Below, piece after piece: positions 23,123 through 31,401 of a stretch of 60,018 nucleotides of DNA. Both the position numbers and the translations under genes were made by a program. Within the stretch, counting starts at the first letter, position 1, and each line of letters begins with the position of its first letter. The notes under the pieces are model-generated. The model saw nothing but the letters and a program-made list of their open reading frames with translations, was not told the DNA's origin and searched no databases. The stretch is from a virus. The stretch spans positions 1-60,018 of IMG/VR virus record IMGVR_UViG_3300022538_000807; one strand, written 5' to 3'.

Positions 23123-23874
23123 CTTGTCCTTGCCCTCTCTAATCGCTTTTCTCTCAAAAGTATTCTATGCTCTCGCCTAATCCGCCTTTTTTCTTCAGGA
23201 GAAAACACCTGGTCTTTTGTTATATTGTGAATATGAGAAACAAAACAGTTAAGCGCAACTGCTGATTTATAGCCCGAGTGCCTTACCCTTTCATTATAAT
23301 CATCGTCATTTCCCCAGCAGGTAAGCCTTTCATCAAGCATTCCTACTTTATCAACCATTTCTCTACGCAACACCGCACAAAACATTGAAACATTATCATT
23401 GCAATAAACAAACCTTGAGGGAAGCTTATTTATCATATCATATCGCATATCTGGTCCTAGTAATTTATGTACGGGTATCATATAAGAAGCCCTCGGACAG
23501 TTAGAACCGATATTGTCAGTCAGTGGAGAAATCAAACCAATTTCAGGCTGCTCCTCCATTATTGCGATGAGTTTTGTTAACCACTTTTTAGTTACAAAAA
23601 CATCATTGCTCAGGGTTACCACATACTTGGAATCAGAAAGCTCTATCCCTTTATTCGTACCCCTTGCATAATACTGGTTTTCTTCAAACCGAAACACTAC
23701 GGAATCTTCAAAAGTCTTAACATATTTTTTTACCGTCTCATAATTCTCTTTCTTTGAACCATTGTCCACCCAGATTATTCGATAGGGCATGCGTGTTTTG
23801 TCCTTTACTGTTCTTAGACAATTTAATGTCATAATAGGAAAATTCCATCCCAAAATAGTGATGTCTATTCTCAT
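23119..23874 (-). CDS. Family-2 glycosyltransferase, 251 aa
   Basis: Classic GT2 layout: 'DITILGWNFPIMTLNCLRTV' strand, 'IIWVDNGSKKENY' nucleotide-binding loop, 'ENQYYARGTNKGIELSDSKYVVTLSNDVFV' with the Asn-Asp metal motif replacing DxD, and 'LTCWGNDDDYNERVRHSGYK' (ED-like catalytic region). Closest in style to rhamnosyl- or galactosyltransferases of O-antigen pathways. The 4-bp overlaps with both neighbours show co-translation. Confidence 0.8.
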   Translation of the reverse strand: MRIDITILGWNFPIMTLNCLRTVKDKTRMPYRIIWVDNGSKKENYETVKKYVKTFEDSVVFRFEENQYYARGTNKGIELSDSKYVVTLSNDVFVTKKWLTKLIAIMEEQPEIGLISPLTDNIGSNCPRASYMIPVHKLLGPDMRYDMINKLPSRFVYCNDNVSMFCAVLRREMVDKVGMLDERLTCWGNDDDYNERVRHSGYKSAVALNCFVSHIHNITKDQVFSPEEKRRIRREHRILLREKRLERARTR

Positions 23875-24635
23875 ATTTTATAAACTTTTCCAATTCCAAA
23901 ATCCACAAGTGCCTTTGTGATAATCTCCTTGTCTATGATTTTTTCCCCTCTCCATCGGATAGTACTACCTTTTTTTATATCGCTAATATTTTGAATATGC
24001 CTGATATGACAAACTTTATATCCTATAATCTCTTTTGTTGTGGACAAATTTGCACTGGCAAAACGATGATTCACATAATGCTGTTCAATAAAATCCCCCC
24101 ATTTCTTATAGATAGAACGAGGAAAAACATGGGTGAAAAAGGGCGAAGATTGTGCACGTACATGATATATAATATAATGCCTTAGAGTATCCCAAATAAT
24201 ATACTGTTTTATTATTAACTCGCTTCTTTTATCATCAATAAAAACAGAGTCTTTAATCTCCGCCATCAGGTCTTTATGGAAAAGGTCGTCTGAATCAATC
24301 CTTGTTATTGCAACGTGTTCAGTGTCTATTGTGTCATATCCAGCTACCATTGATGCTGGTCGCATTCGCTTGGGATTGGTTAGCCTGTCCTCCCCCTGCA
24401 CATGATAAACTTCCACCTTCGGATGCCAGGGCAAACTTTCCGTTATCGCCTTATGTCTATTTCCACAAATTGCGAATATTCTAAAATCCTGAAAGCTTTG
24501 ATTTAATAAACTAGGTAATGTGTATTTCTTAAAAATCCTAAAACGCTGCTTAATCCATTCAGGATTCAACTGGGCTTCCCCAGGTGGTCTATCAAAACTA
24601 AAAAATATCTCTACTATGTGAGTTATGTCGCTCAT
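23871..24635 (-). CDS. Putative rhamnosyltransferase, 254 aa
   Basis: 'EWIKQRFRIFKKYTLPSLLNQSFQDFRIFAI' and 'HVAITRIDSDDLFHKDLMAEI' match the putative rhamnosyl transferase family (PF11316): the 'R...F..yTLPSL..Q' opening and the R-x-D-x-D-D metal motif. It overlaps the HK97-gp10-like neck gene by 4 bp, so the glycan island is translationally fused to the virion genes at this edge. Sugar donor assignment is by family only. Confidence 0.7.
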   Translation of the reverse strand: MSDITHIVEIFFSFDRPPGEAQLNPEWIKQRFRIFKKYTLPSLLNQSFQDFRIFAICGNRHKAITESLPWHPKVEVYHVQGEDRLTNPKRMRPASMVAGYDTIDTEHVAITRIDSDDLFHKDLMAEIKDSVFIDDKRSELIIKQYIIWDTLRHYIIYHVRAQSSPFFTHVFPRSIYKKWGDFIEQHYVNHRFASANLSTTKEIIGYKVCHIRHIQNISDIKKGSTIRWRGEKIIDKEIITKALVDFGIGKVYKI

Positions 24636-25060
24636 TTCTTAAATACTTTCGATATCTCCTTGACTACTTCACCCTCATTTTTATGATAGGCTGGAAACAG
24701 ATATGGCTTTGCTGACATTTTGCGAGTTCCAAATTCTTGATATGGAGCATATTTCACATTAGTGCCAACTACTACAGCCAATCCTTTTGGACCCCCGGGC
24801 TGCCCTACGCCATCACCCGATTTAGCCTGTCCTCCTGTTTTGCCTTCTGGCAGTCCACTTCCCGACCAGTTGGTTGAAATCGAACCTCTAAGCCTTGATG
24901 TATCCACTGGAGACTTCCTTTTAGCATCTGCCTCAATTTTAAGCCCTACTGTCTTTAGAATATCACTACACGCCTCTTTTTTAATAACCTGATAATTCTT
25001 CAGCTTGGCAATCGCTTCCTGTACGCCTGTGACCTTTATGGTTATTCTATCTTTAGCCAT
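24632..25060 (-). CDS. HK97 gp10-like neck/tail protein, 142 aa
   Basis: 'VTGVQEAIAKLKNYQ' , 'KIEADAKRKSPVDTSRLRGSIS' and 'VVVGTNVKYAPYQEFGTRKMSAKPYLFPAY' are hallmark blocks of the HK97-gp10 family (head-tail joining/neck). The insert between them is unusually Gly/Pro/Gln rich. It should bridge the connector and tail terminator. Confidence 0.85.
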   Translation of the reverse strand: MAKDRITIKVTGVQEAIAKLKNYQVIKKEACSDILKTVGLKIEADAKRKSPVDTSRLRGSISTNWSGSGLPEGKTGGQAKSGDGVGQPGGPKGLAVVVGTNVKYAPYQEFGTRKMSAKPYLFPAYHKNEGEVVKEISKVFKK

Positions 25061-25238
25061 TATTTGTTAATAATTCCCGTAGTTTGCGTATAAATTTTAC
25101 TATGGAAAACTCTTTTTCGTGCATTTCTTTAATACATAAATCACATTGGGCATAATTTATATTTGGAAAATTATCAGGATATAATTTAGATTCCCCACAA
25201 TATGCACATATTATTTTTCTTCCTATTAGATTATTCAT
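25053..25238 (-). CDS. Zinc-ribbon protein, 61 aa
   Basis: 'CAYCGESKLYPDNFP...AQCDLCIKEMHEKEF' is a four-cysteine ribbon like those of phage HNH-associated or DksA-like small proteins, followed by a basic helix. Overlaps both neighbours by 8 bp, inserted between two neck genes. No known structural role. Confidence 0.6.
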   Translation of the reverse strand: MNNLIGRKIICAYCGESKLYPDNFPNINYAQCDLCIKEMHEKEFSIVKFIRKLRELLTNNG

Positions 25239-25590
25239 TTCTCCCCACTTCTAGCACAGCCAGTTTCATATAATTCCTATCCTCATCCCAATCCTGTATG
25301 AGCTTAACCTCAAATTCCCTGCCATCATCGGTTTTTATAAGCCTATTGCCCTCTTTTATTGCAGAAAGATACATGAGATAAACATATTGATTGGCAAAAA
25401 CGGTTGTTTTATTATATGCAATAATTTCCTCTCGCTTAGGAAGAGCATTAAATCTACAGGTAATATTGAAATAAATGGTTGTCCAGACGCTTGTAAAACT
25501 TCCTGCACCATCAGCGGTAAGCGTCTCTTGTACAATATTCACCTTTGTAATATTGCCTTTACCTGTAGTTAACATAGATTCAATGCTCAT
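25231..25590 (-). CDS. Head closure / head-tail joining protein (SPP1 gp16-like), 119 aa
   Basis: A small beta-barrel: 'TLTADGAGSFTSVWTTIYFNITCRFNALPKREEIIAYNKT', 'ANQYVYLMYL', 'NRLIKTDDGREFEVKLIQDWDEDRNYMKLAVLEV'. This follows the phage head-tail joining family (PF05521) in size, strand order and position after the connector gene. It closes the portal channel after DNA packaging. Confidence 0.75.
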   Translation of the reverse strand: MSIESMLTTGKGNITKVNIVQETLTADGAGSFTSVWTTIYFNITCRFNALPKREEIIAYNKTTVFANQYVYLMYLSAIKEGNRLIKTDDGREFEVKLIQDWDEDRNYMKLAVLEVGRNE

Positions 25591-25754
25591 TATTCCTCAC
25601 CCCTAAAATCCATTATCGTTGTTGCCTGTTGTTCTTTTTTCTCCATTTCCTGCAATTGCTTCTGTAGCCAAGTGATGCTTAGTTTTAAATCTTCACGTTG
25701 GGAAACATAGAGGTATTTTGCCTCGTCTTTTCCTCTGTATTCAAAGAGTATCAT
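25590..25754 (-). CDS. Hypothetical helical protein, 54 aa
   Basis: The frame opens at ATG 25752-25754, without a strong ribosome site, and ends in a one-base overlap with the head closure start. Its long charged helix ('SITWLQKQLQEMEKKEQQ') and 'YRGKDEAKYLYVSQRED' opening look like a real protein. Unknown. Confidence 0.5.
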   Translation of the reverse strand: MILFEYRGKDEAKYLYVSQREDLKLSITWLQKQLQEMEKKEQQATTIMDFRGEE

Positions 25755-25769
25755 ATTTAATGCTTTGCT

Positions 25770-25970
25770 TTAATAAGCCCTTAATCTTTTTTTGTATTCT
25801 TTCGATGTTGCCCAAATATGAACATTAAACATCCGATTGAAAATAGTTAATTCTATCCAACATCCTGTAATTTTTTTCTCATCTGGATATGAAGAAGCAC
25901 TGAATTCAAACCATACAAAATATGGCTTGTTCAAACGTTTCCGATTAAAAGTGTTAAATTTTATATTCAT
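25770..25970 (-). CDS. Hypothetical basic protein, 66 aa
   Basis: Aromatic and basic ('RKRLNKPYFVWFEFSASSYPDEKK', 'KEYKKRLRAY'). Beta-rich by eye. Lies between connector and head closure genes with a clear ATG after an AGGGGG site. No family recognised. Confidence 0.55.
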   Translation of the reverse strand: MNIKFNTFNRKRLNKPYFVWFEFSASSYPDEKKITGCWIELTIFNRMFNVHIWATSKEYKKRLRAY

Positions 25971-25980
25971 TTAAACCCCC

Positions 25981-27141
25981 TTAAAGTAATCGCCTCTTAA
26001 ATAAATCAAGTCCATTCTGAAGTTCAATCGGCATTAAGGCTTTGACTGCAATAAGGTCTCCCATGTTAAATTTCTCATAAGAATAATCACCAAGGGTTTC
26101 CGACATAAGATCACCGGTATCCGCCCTCTTAGATTTGCCATACATATAACAAACCAGTTCAATGCAGAATTGCATTAAAGCATAGGGTGCACTTCCTGAA
26201 GCATATCCGGCTGAATATGAAACAAAAACATTCCTGAATCCAGCAGAAAAACTTGGTGTCCATTCGATTGTTCCGTTATCCAAATCAACATCATAATCCG
26301 CAATCGGATCGCTTGGAATTTCAAGATAATTATCAGCGTTTAAACACTGAATATTAGGTTGGGTGAATAATGCAGCCGAAGGATAGGGATTGTAAAGGCT
26401 ATTCGCAATCGAAGCACTCCATCCCAAACCTATGCCGTTTATAACACCTACAAGTTTGGTAAGCGTTTCGGCTGTACCAGTGACTACGGTGGTATCAATT
26501 GGTCCATCCCAAGTTCCGTCACGATAAAGATTGATTGATGCCCCCTGTGTTACTATCACATAGGCATTTCTGATAGCAGCAGATGTGCATTTTATTCTAA
26601 TAGCACCTATTGTACTTGTGTTAACTTCTATTACTTCTTCTAAGGGATAATTTTCAAGGAAAAGTTTATTGCCTTCGCCATTATACCGTTCATGGGTATA
26701 TGTGGCGTATATAAAATGTCTATGACAATAGCGGTTAATCAAATCCGATGCCCTATTAATAAGTTCTGCGATAAGATATCTGTCAAGGATGCGTAAGGTT
26801 TGCCTGTTGCCTGATCCTAAACAAGGAAGTTGTCCCGTCTCTTCAAGGTCAACCGTCAAAGCATTTGAATGATAAAGCCTTCCAGCCTCCCATCCTGCCA
26901 CGCTTGCATTTATATAATCCACCAATTCAGCAAGGGTATCATAGGCAGCAAGGGATAAATCCAGATTCGCATCTGTAACGGCATCGTGGATTAGAATAAG
27001 CCAGTCATTCTCAACTTGTACTGTAGCAGTAGCGCCTGCCCCAGAACGATAAACCCAAAAAGCAGACCTATAAGCATTCTCTCCAAGAAATGCTATGATA
27101 TCATCTACCGAAGCTAAAGCTATAGCTGCATCTAATGCCAT
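25981..27141 (-). CDS. Head-tail connector (gp6-like) with duplicated insert domain, 386 aa
   Basis: The core of a gp6-like head-tail adaptor is visible in pieces: an N-terminal 'ALASVDDIIAFLG', then 'LIAELINRASDLINRYCHRHFIYATYTHERYNGEGNKLFLENYPLEEVIEV' and the C-terminal 'GTIEWTPSFSAGFRNVFVSYSAGYA...LMQFCIELVCYMYGKS'. Two similar ~75-residue segments are inserted (about 30-105 and 195-270), each ending in a '(T/E)LAELVDYINA..GW' or 'TLTKLVGVINGIGLGW' helix. The normal adaptor is about 100-200 aa, so this one is nearly doubled. The inserts may decorate the neck surface. Confidence 0.7.
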   Translation of the reverse strand: MALDAAIALASVDDIIAFLGENAYRSAFWVYRSGAGATATVQVENDWLILIHDAVTDANLDLSLAAYDTLAELVDYINASVAGWEAGRLYHSNALTVDLEETGQLPCLGSGNRQTLRILDRYLIAELINRASDLINRYCHRHFIYATYTHERYNGEGNKLFLENYPLEEVIEVNTSTIGAIRIKCTSAAIRNAYVIVTQGASINLYRDGTWDGPIDTTVVTGTAETLTKLVGVINGIGLGWSASIANSLYNPYPSAALFTQPNIQCLNADNYLEIPSDPIADYDVDLDNGTIEWTPSFSAGFRNVFVSYSAGYASGSAPYALMQFCIELVCYMYGKSKRADTGDLMSETLGDYSYEKFNMGDLIAVKALMPIELQNGLDLFKRRLL

Positions 27142-27183
27142 TTTCTCCCCCTTTTGTTAATAAAGGCTAAATTATCCTGATGT

Positions 27184-27200
27184 GAGGCTCAAATAGCCTC
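27184..27200 (-). other. Small hairpin upstream of the connector gene
   Basis: GAGGCT-CAAAT-AGCCTC forms a 6-bp stem with a 5-nt loop between the 59-aa gene and the connector. No U-run follows, so an mRNA processing or stability role is more likely than termination. Confidence 0.35.
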
Positions 27201-27242
27201 GTAGACGCAAAAAGTCACCTTAATGAATACCCAAGTAAGGGC

Positions 27243-27422
27243 TTATTTAGCCTTATCTGCCATTTCCACCATTTTATTCTCTGGTGGTTTTTCAAATAGC
27301 TTTGCTACCCCTTGTTCTATCCACTTTTGGGCAATATGTTCATAGGTATCGAATGTTTTGCCCTTCTTGTGGCAACAGCCGAAGTTTTTAAGAAATACTA
27401 CTTTTACCATAGTGCGATTCAT
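27243..27422 (-). CDS. Small phage packaging-region protein, 59 aa
   Basis: Starts in an ATGA overlap with the GT4 gene (ATG 27420-27422; a second ATG lies four codons in). 'VKVVFLKNFGCCHKKGKTFDTYEHIAQKWIEQGVAKLFEKP' resembles small proteins found next to phage connector genes ('LKN...G...A..LIE.G.A'). Its precise role is unknown. Confidence 0.6.
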   Translation of the reverse strand: MNRTMVKVVFLKNFGCCHKKGKTFDTYEHIAQKWIEQGVAKLFEKPPENKMVEMADKAK

Positions 27423-28594
27423 TTCTTTAACCTATCCTCAAATATTTTTAATGCTGGAATCCAATATTTATCCCATACTACATTCCAATCATATTCCAGA
27501 ACACTTTCTCTAGCATCTTTCTTTAGGCTTTTCCAATCGCCATGTTTCCAAAAGTTATAAGCTACTGCCAAACACTTCAAGATATTTGACACTCGTGGTT
27601 CTTCTCTCCATGTTCCAGTCGGCAACCAACGCAGGTCATCATCATCCACATCAATTAACCACCCTGATTTGCATAGTTCAGAACCGGTAGTGGTATCTGT
27701 GGTTATTGTTGGTATGCCACAGCTTTGTGCTTCAACTATGGGCATTCCAAATCCTTCGCCTTTTGTTGCCAGGCAAAACACATCAAATCCGTTATAGGTA
27801 TTACTTAACCAATTCTCATCTAGCCTATTAAAATCATAATATTGTTGATTTGGATAAGTTACATAATCAACAATCTCCAAATCTTCACCTATTCGAGCAT
27901 AGTCAATTGAGGAATCTCTTAGTCCTGGTGCGTGGGTATGAAGATATAACCTTGCCTCTGGATGTTGTTTGTGGAATTCTTTAAATGCCCGCATTAGAGG
28001 AATAAACCCCTTTCTATCATCACTATAGTTGAGCCCTACAGAACCAATGATAAAAAGATTCTCATCTTCCCAGTCAACGCTTTTCCTGAAGGCTTTTCGC
28101 CCCTCTGTAGATGGCTTAAAGACTTCCGTATTAATTCCTAGTGGGATATACAGCGGATCAAGTCCGATGGACTTCAGTTCTCTTGCGCCATGTTTAGACA
28201 TTGCAATTCGAATACCAGGACCTTTATTCTCTTCAATATTAGAATCTTTACCTAAAATAAGACTAGCATAGTGAGTTGCTATCCATTCTGTATCTATAGG
28301 AAGATAGGCAATCCATTTTTCATGTGGAAAATGACGCTTTTCTGCTAACAACCAAACATCCCAGAATGTAAAGATATAATCAAAATTCTCCTCTTTTATC
28401 ATCGCACAGAGATGTTTGAGGTTAAGTCCCTCAAAAATCTCAATACCTTCCCACTTGTGCCAACCACTATGAACATGCTTAGTGGCAATTCTTACAAAGT
28501 GTCCTGCTTTAACAAGCCTTCGCACAAGCTCCTTGGTAACAATCCCATAAGCCGAATTGCATATGGGGGTGGAACTATTCCAGAGGATTCGCAT
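27419..28594 (-). CDS. Family-4 GT-B glycosyltransferase, 391 aa
   Basis: The N-terminal Rossmann domain opens 'ILWNSSTPICNSAYGIVTKELVRRLVKAGHFV' (G-x-G-like acceptor loop). The C-terminal domain has 'LFIIGSVGLNYSDDRKGFIPLMRAFKEF' and the EX7E-type retaining motif 'EGFGMPIVEAQSCGIPTITT'. A full-length retaining GT4 enzyme that uses nucleotide sugars. It stands alone between two virion genes, apart from the main island. Confidence 0.85.
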   Translation of the reverse strand: MRILWNSSTPICNSAYGIVTKELVRRLVKAGHFVRIATKHVHSGWHKWEGIEIFEGLNLKHLCAMIKEENFDYIFTFWDVWLLAEKRHFPHEKWIAYLPIDTEWIATHYASLILGKDSNIEENKGPGIRIAMSKHGARELKSIGLDPLYIPLGINTEVFKPSTEGRKAFRKSVDWEDENLFIIGSVGLNYSDDRKGFIPLMRAFKEFHKQHPEARLYLHTHAPGLRDSSIDYARIGEDLEIVDYVTYPNQQYYDFNRLDENWLSNTYNGFDVFCLATKGEGFGMPIVEAQSCGIPTITTDTTTGSELCKSGWLIDVDDDDLRWLPTGTWREEPRVSNILKCLAVAYNFWKHGDWKSLKKDARESVLEYDWNVVWDKYWIPALKIFEDRLKK

Positions 28595-28606
28595 ATAGCC
28601 TCCTAA

Positions 28607-28816
28607 TTAAAAGTATGAGTACGTTGCTCTGTTATCCCATACTTTATCGAATTTATTGTCAGCACCAGCCCATTGTTCAGCGACAATAAGGCCTCCTGAA
28701 TATATGAGCTTTTTTATCTTCCACATTGCAGTTGCGTTTTTCGTACCCGGCAATGCCCATCCTTCATATATGGGATCATTACCAAAGTAATCTATGTTAT
28801 GTGTTAGTTTGGCCAT
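28607..28816 (-). CDS. Hypothetical protein, 69 aa
   Basis: Strong GGAGG site; ends 12 bp before the GT4 gene. Trp/Tyr-rich and compact ('YEGWALPGTKNATAMWKIKKLIYSGGLIVAEQW'). Style is that of small beta-structured virion accessories (decoration or tip proteins) but I cannot assign it. No signal peptide, unlike the next four genes. Confidence 0.55.
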   Translation of the reverse strand: MAKLTHNIDYFGNDPIYEGWALPGTKNATAMWKIKKLIYSGGLIVAEQWAGADNKFDKVWDNRATYSYF

Positions 28817-28846
28817 TTTTATTCCTCCTTTCTTTCAATATTATTC

Positions 28847-29179
28847 TTAATTCACATATCCGTTATCTATTAGCCACTGTTTCAATTCAGTCAGCTTTGT
28901 TATCCTTACCTGTACCCATTGTACGGAATAGTCAGGATGAATATTTAAAATCTTGATAAGCTCATTTCTTCTATTTACATCGTCAATTATCTCTGCCTTT
29001 TCTGACTCTATGCTTACAATGGTGTTATAAAGTTGCTGTATTTGCATTTCGCCACTTTCAAGTGCCCCGATAATCACCCTGAAGTCTCGCCAAGCTTCTT
29101 TATTCGCTTCCTGTGCCAAAAGAAATATTGACATCGAAAGAATCAATGCAATCCCGATAAATATTAATGTCTTTTTCAT
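28847..29179 (-). CDS. Exported coiled-coil helper protein, 110 aa
   Basis: Begins with a classical Sec signal peptide: MKK, a hydrophobic core (TLIFIGIALILSMSIFLLA) and a likely cleavage after LLA before QEANKEAW. The mature part repeats the helper at 7232-7492: 'AWRDFRVIIGALE', 'SEKAEIIDD', 'ILNIHPDYSVQW', 'LTELKQWLIDNGY'. It is therefore an exported paralogue of a cytoplasmic tail-region protein. It is the last of four consecutive signal-peptide genes. Confidence 0.75.
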   Translation of the reverse strand: MKKTLIFIGIALILSMSIFLLAQEANKEAWRDFRVIIGALESGEMQIQQLYNTIVSIESEKAEIIDDVNRRNELIKILNIHPDYSVQWVQVRITKLTELKQWLIDNGYVN

Positions 29180-29195
29180 ATTGCCTCCTATTATA

Positions 29196-29867
29196 TTATG
29201 TTAAATCCTCTCCAAGCTTGTCGTCTATAAACGCGAAATGAACCTGGATGAGACAGGCGTCCGTTCCGAGAGTATCCTCACTGAAATCGCGCCATAGCCG
29301 AAGTCCCAAAATATCATGAGCGATTGCGCCTGTGATGCCGGTCGTCAGCCTTATCCGGATGAGCATACCAGTAGCATGGTTACCGTCAGTGGTCGTGGTT
29401 ATAGTCGTTGTTGTATCATTGACCGTCTCACCACCCACAATAGTAATATAATCAAGATTCCAGCAGACAGTCCCGTTATCCTGCGCACCGGTATAGCACC
29501 AATCAACATCAACGTCTATTGTTGTGCCGACTGCCAATCTGAATGGCACTATGATGGAGTAATATGCCTCGTCGTCATGTGTCGAATCGAAAAGAATCAC
29601 AGGGAAAATCCCGACTAAACCATCCGTCGGGGCTTCAGCCCCTCTCTCCCAACTAGGTGCGGTAACACGCACATGATTCCTCACTCTCGCCGTTCCGACC
29701 ATTGTCAGCGTGCCGTCTGGTGACAACTGCGTGTAGTTGGCCGTATCCCCCATTTGGAACGTACCATCATCAGCTATCCGCAACCAAGCCAGATGAAGAT
29801 AGTGATCGGCCATGAGGAAAGCGCAGAAAACGAAAACAGCTAAGCCGATAATCGCCAGTTTTTTCAT
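29196..29867 (-). CDS. Exported beta-sandwich protein, 223 aa
   Basis: Signal peptide: MKK then LAIIGLAVFVFCAFLMA, likely cleaved before DHYLHLAW. The mature region is rich in beta residues and resembles phage receptor-binding or fibre domains: 'ANYTQLSPDGTLTMVGTARVRNHVRVTAPSWERG', 'GIFPVILFDSTHDDEAYYSIIVPFRLAVGTTIDVDVDW', a Thr-rich turn and 'ILGLRLWRDFSEDTLGTDACLIQVHFAF'. Two cysteines (DWCYTG, TVCWN) could form a disulfide after export. G/C-rich codon use compared with many neighbours. Confidence 0.7.
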   Translation of the reverse strand: MKKLAIIGLAVFVFCAFLMADHYLHLAWLRIADDGTFQMGDTANYTQLSPDGTLTMVGTARVRNHVRVTAPSWERGAEAPTDGLVGIFPVILFDSTHDDEAYYSIIVPFRLAVGTTIDVDVDWCYTGAQDNGTVCWNLDYITIVGGETVNDTTTTITTTTDGNHATGMLIRIRLTTGITGAIAHDILGLRLWRDFSEDTLGTDACLIQVHFAFIDDKLGEDLT

Positions 29868-29879
29868 CTTTAAACCTCT

Positions 29880-31025
29880 TTAATATTGCGTATAAATGAA
29901 ATAAAATATCACTTCGCCTGCGCTTGTTGTATTAAGATTGGCTCCTACTGCCGTGGAATAAGCCAACCAGGCTTTAGCGGCCGTGGTATAATAAGCCCCT
30001 GCTGTAGTGGCACTCCAATAAGCACCCTTTAGGCTGTAGTCCAGCCCTACGGCATCAGAAGTCAGGTTCATCGTCTCCAGTAATATCCCAGTATTGTCGC
30101 CCGCATCTCCTACGGTGACATCCAAATCCGTCATGCCCGCCGCCACAAATTGAGTCTCTAAAACAATAATAACATTCTCCAATCGGCTATTGGCTGGCTG
30201 TGTCCAGATAGTAACGGAGTCTGTCAGACCTGCCGCATCGAACAGGTCAGAGCCGTGAACTTTGGCTATATGGTATCTGGCTATGTTGTAGAGCGATGTG
30301 TCGTTCGTGTCATCAACCCTGAAGTCGGCAAAGAAGTTGTATCCCTTGCCCGATGATGCGTCACCCACGCTTGTCAGTAGCGACTTAATTAATAGGCTTC
30401 CGCCTGCTGCTGTATTAGTCTGGTTATATTTGTCTTCAAAATACATCCATGCCTGCTCTGCGTTGTCATCAACGAGTTCAATGTTGGCAGCGGAATCAAA
30501 TTCAACAGCATTACCCGAAGATCTGTCATACACATTGCGAAAAGTAGGCCTTCCCGAAATTTCAAATATGAAGTTTGATTTTGCATATATTGTATCATGC
30601 GTGATTCTTAAATAATCGGTGAAAGCCGCATCCATTATATATATTGCAGGCTCCGCAGATGCAGCCAATCCTCTATCGGTATTAATATCTCCCCTATCAC
30701 AGATAATCAAAGTCCGCAGGGCCTCATCAAGCCCTATCCTCAAGTCAGTACCAGCTAAACCTTCGGCTGTAGATGTCCTAATTAAATTTGAATAAGCTAC
30801 ACTCCCAAGTGATAATTGAGAATTGTCATCTGAAACAAATTCCAACACGATAGTCGAATCGCCATCAGCATCATTTATCGTTAATGAAGTCAAGAAAGTA
30901 GGTGAATCACCCGCTCCCATATACCAATCAAGCTTTCCTGTAAATGGGTTATAACGCCAATCGGCATAGCCTGTCGATGCCACCAAAAACAGTAAAGCTA
31001 TTATTGTTATAATTAATTTTTTCAT
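29880..31025 (-). CDS. Exported fibre-like protein, 381 aa
   Basis: Signal peptide: MKK then LIITIIALLFLVASTGYA, cleavage expected before DWRYNPFTG. The mature protein shares two long blocks with the tail fibre at 7505-8824: 'GLDEALRTLIICDRGDINTD' and 'IELVDDNAEQAWMYFEDK'. It also contains 'PFTGKLDWYMG', a fibre-type N-terminal segment. It is therefore a tail-fibre paralogue redirected to the cell envelope or outside. It overlaps the next upstream gene by 4 bp (ATGA). A membrane-anchored alternative is less likely given the clean cleavage site. Confidence 0.75.
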   Translation of the reverse strand: MKKLIITIIALLFLVASTGYADWRYNPFTGKLDWYMGAGDSPTFLTSLTINDADGDSTIVLEFVSDDNSQLSLGSVAYSNLIRTSTAEGLAGTDLRIGLDEALRTLIICDRGDINTDRGLAASAEPAIYIMDAAFTDYLRITHDTIYAKSNFIFEISGRPTFRNVYDRSSGNAVEFDSAANIELVDDNAEQAWMYFEDKYNQTNTAAGGSLLIKSLLTSVGDASSGKGYNFFADFRVDDTNDTSLYNIARYHIAKVHGSDLFDAAGLTDSVTIWTQPANSRLENVIIVLETQFVAAGMTDLDVTVGDAGDNTGILLETMNLTSDAVGLDYSLKGAYWSATTAGAYYTTAAKAWLAYSTAVGANLNTTSAGEVIFYFIYTQY

Positions 31026-31375
31026 TTTTTATCCTCCTTTATTTGCTCCTCTATCTCCTTCTCGGCTTCAGCCTGGAGCTTTAGAAAATCCTGCGTTGTA
31101 ATAAAAATCCCGTTTCTCAAATCTAAAATTGCATCTTCAGGCATATCCTCAAATTCAGCGAACCGTTTAATCAACTCTGCTTTATATGAATTCACTTTAA
31201 TTTGAAATTCCATGTTGAATTTCTCAATCATGTTCTGAAGATTCTCTGCCATATAAACAGGCAGTTTCCATGTTTTTATTTCAAGCTTATCCTCTTTTAC
31301 TGCCTCATCAGATAAACATGGAATAGAGACAAGGAAAACCATTAGAAATATCATAATTGCTGTTTTTTTAAACAT
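31022..31375 (-). CDS. Exported helical protein, 117 aa
   Basis: Signal peptide: MFKK then TAIMIFLMVFLVSIPCLS, cleavage probably before DEAVKEDK; a lipoprotein is less likely because the residue three before Cys is Ser. The mature chain is helical and charged ('MIEKFNMEFQIKVNSYKAELIKRFAEF', 'KLQAEAEKEIEEQIKEDKK'). First gene after the terminator at 31402-31433 and coupled by ATGA to the exported fibre. Confidence 0.65.
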   Translation of the reverse strand: MFKKTAIMIFLMVFLVSIPCLSDEAVKEDKLEIKTWKLPVYMAENLQNMIEKFNMEFQIKVNSYKAELIKRFAEFEDMPEDAILDLRNGIFITTQDFLKLQAEAEKEIEEQIKEDKK

Positions 31376-31401
31376 TATTACTCCTTTGTTACTTGTTTAT
31401 A

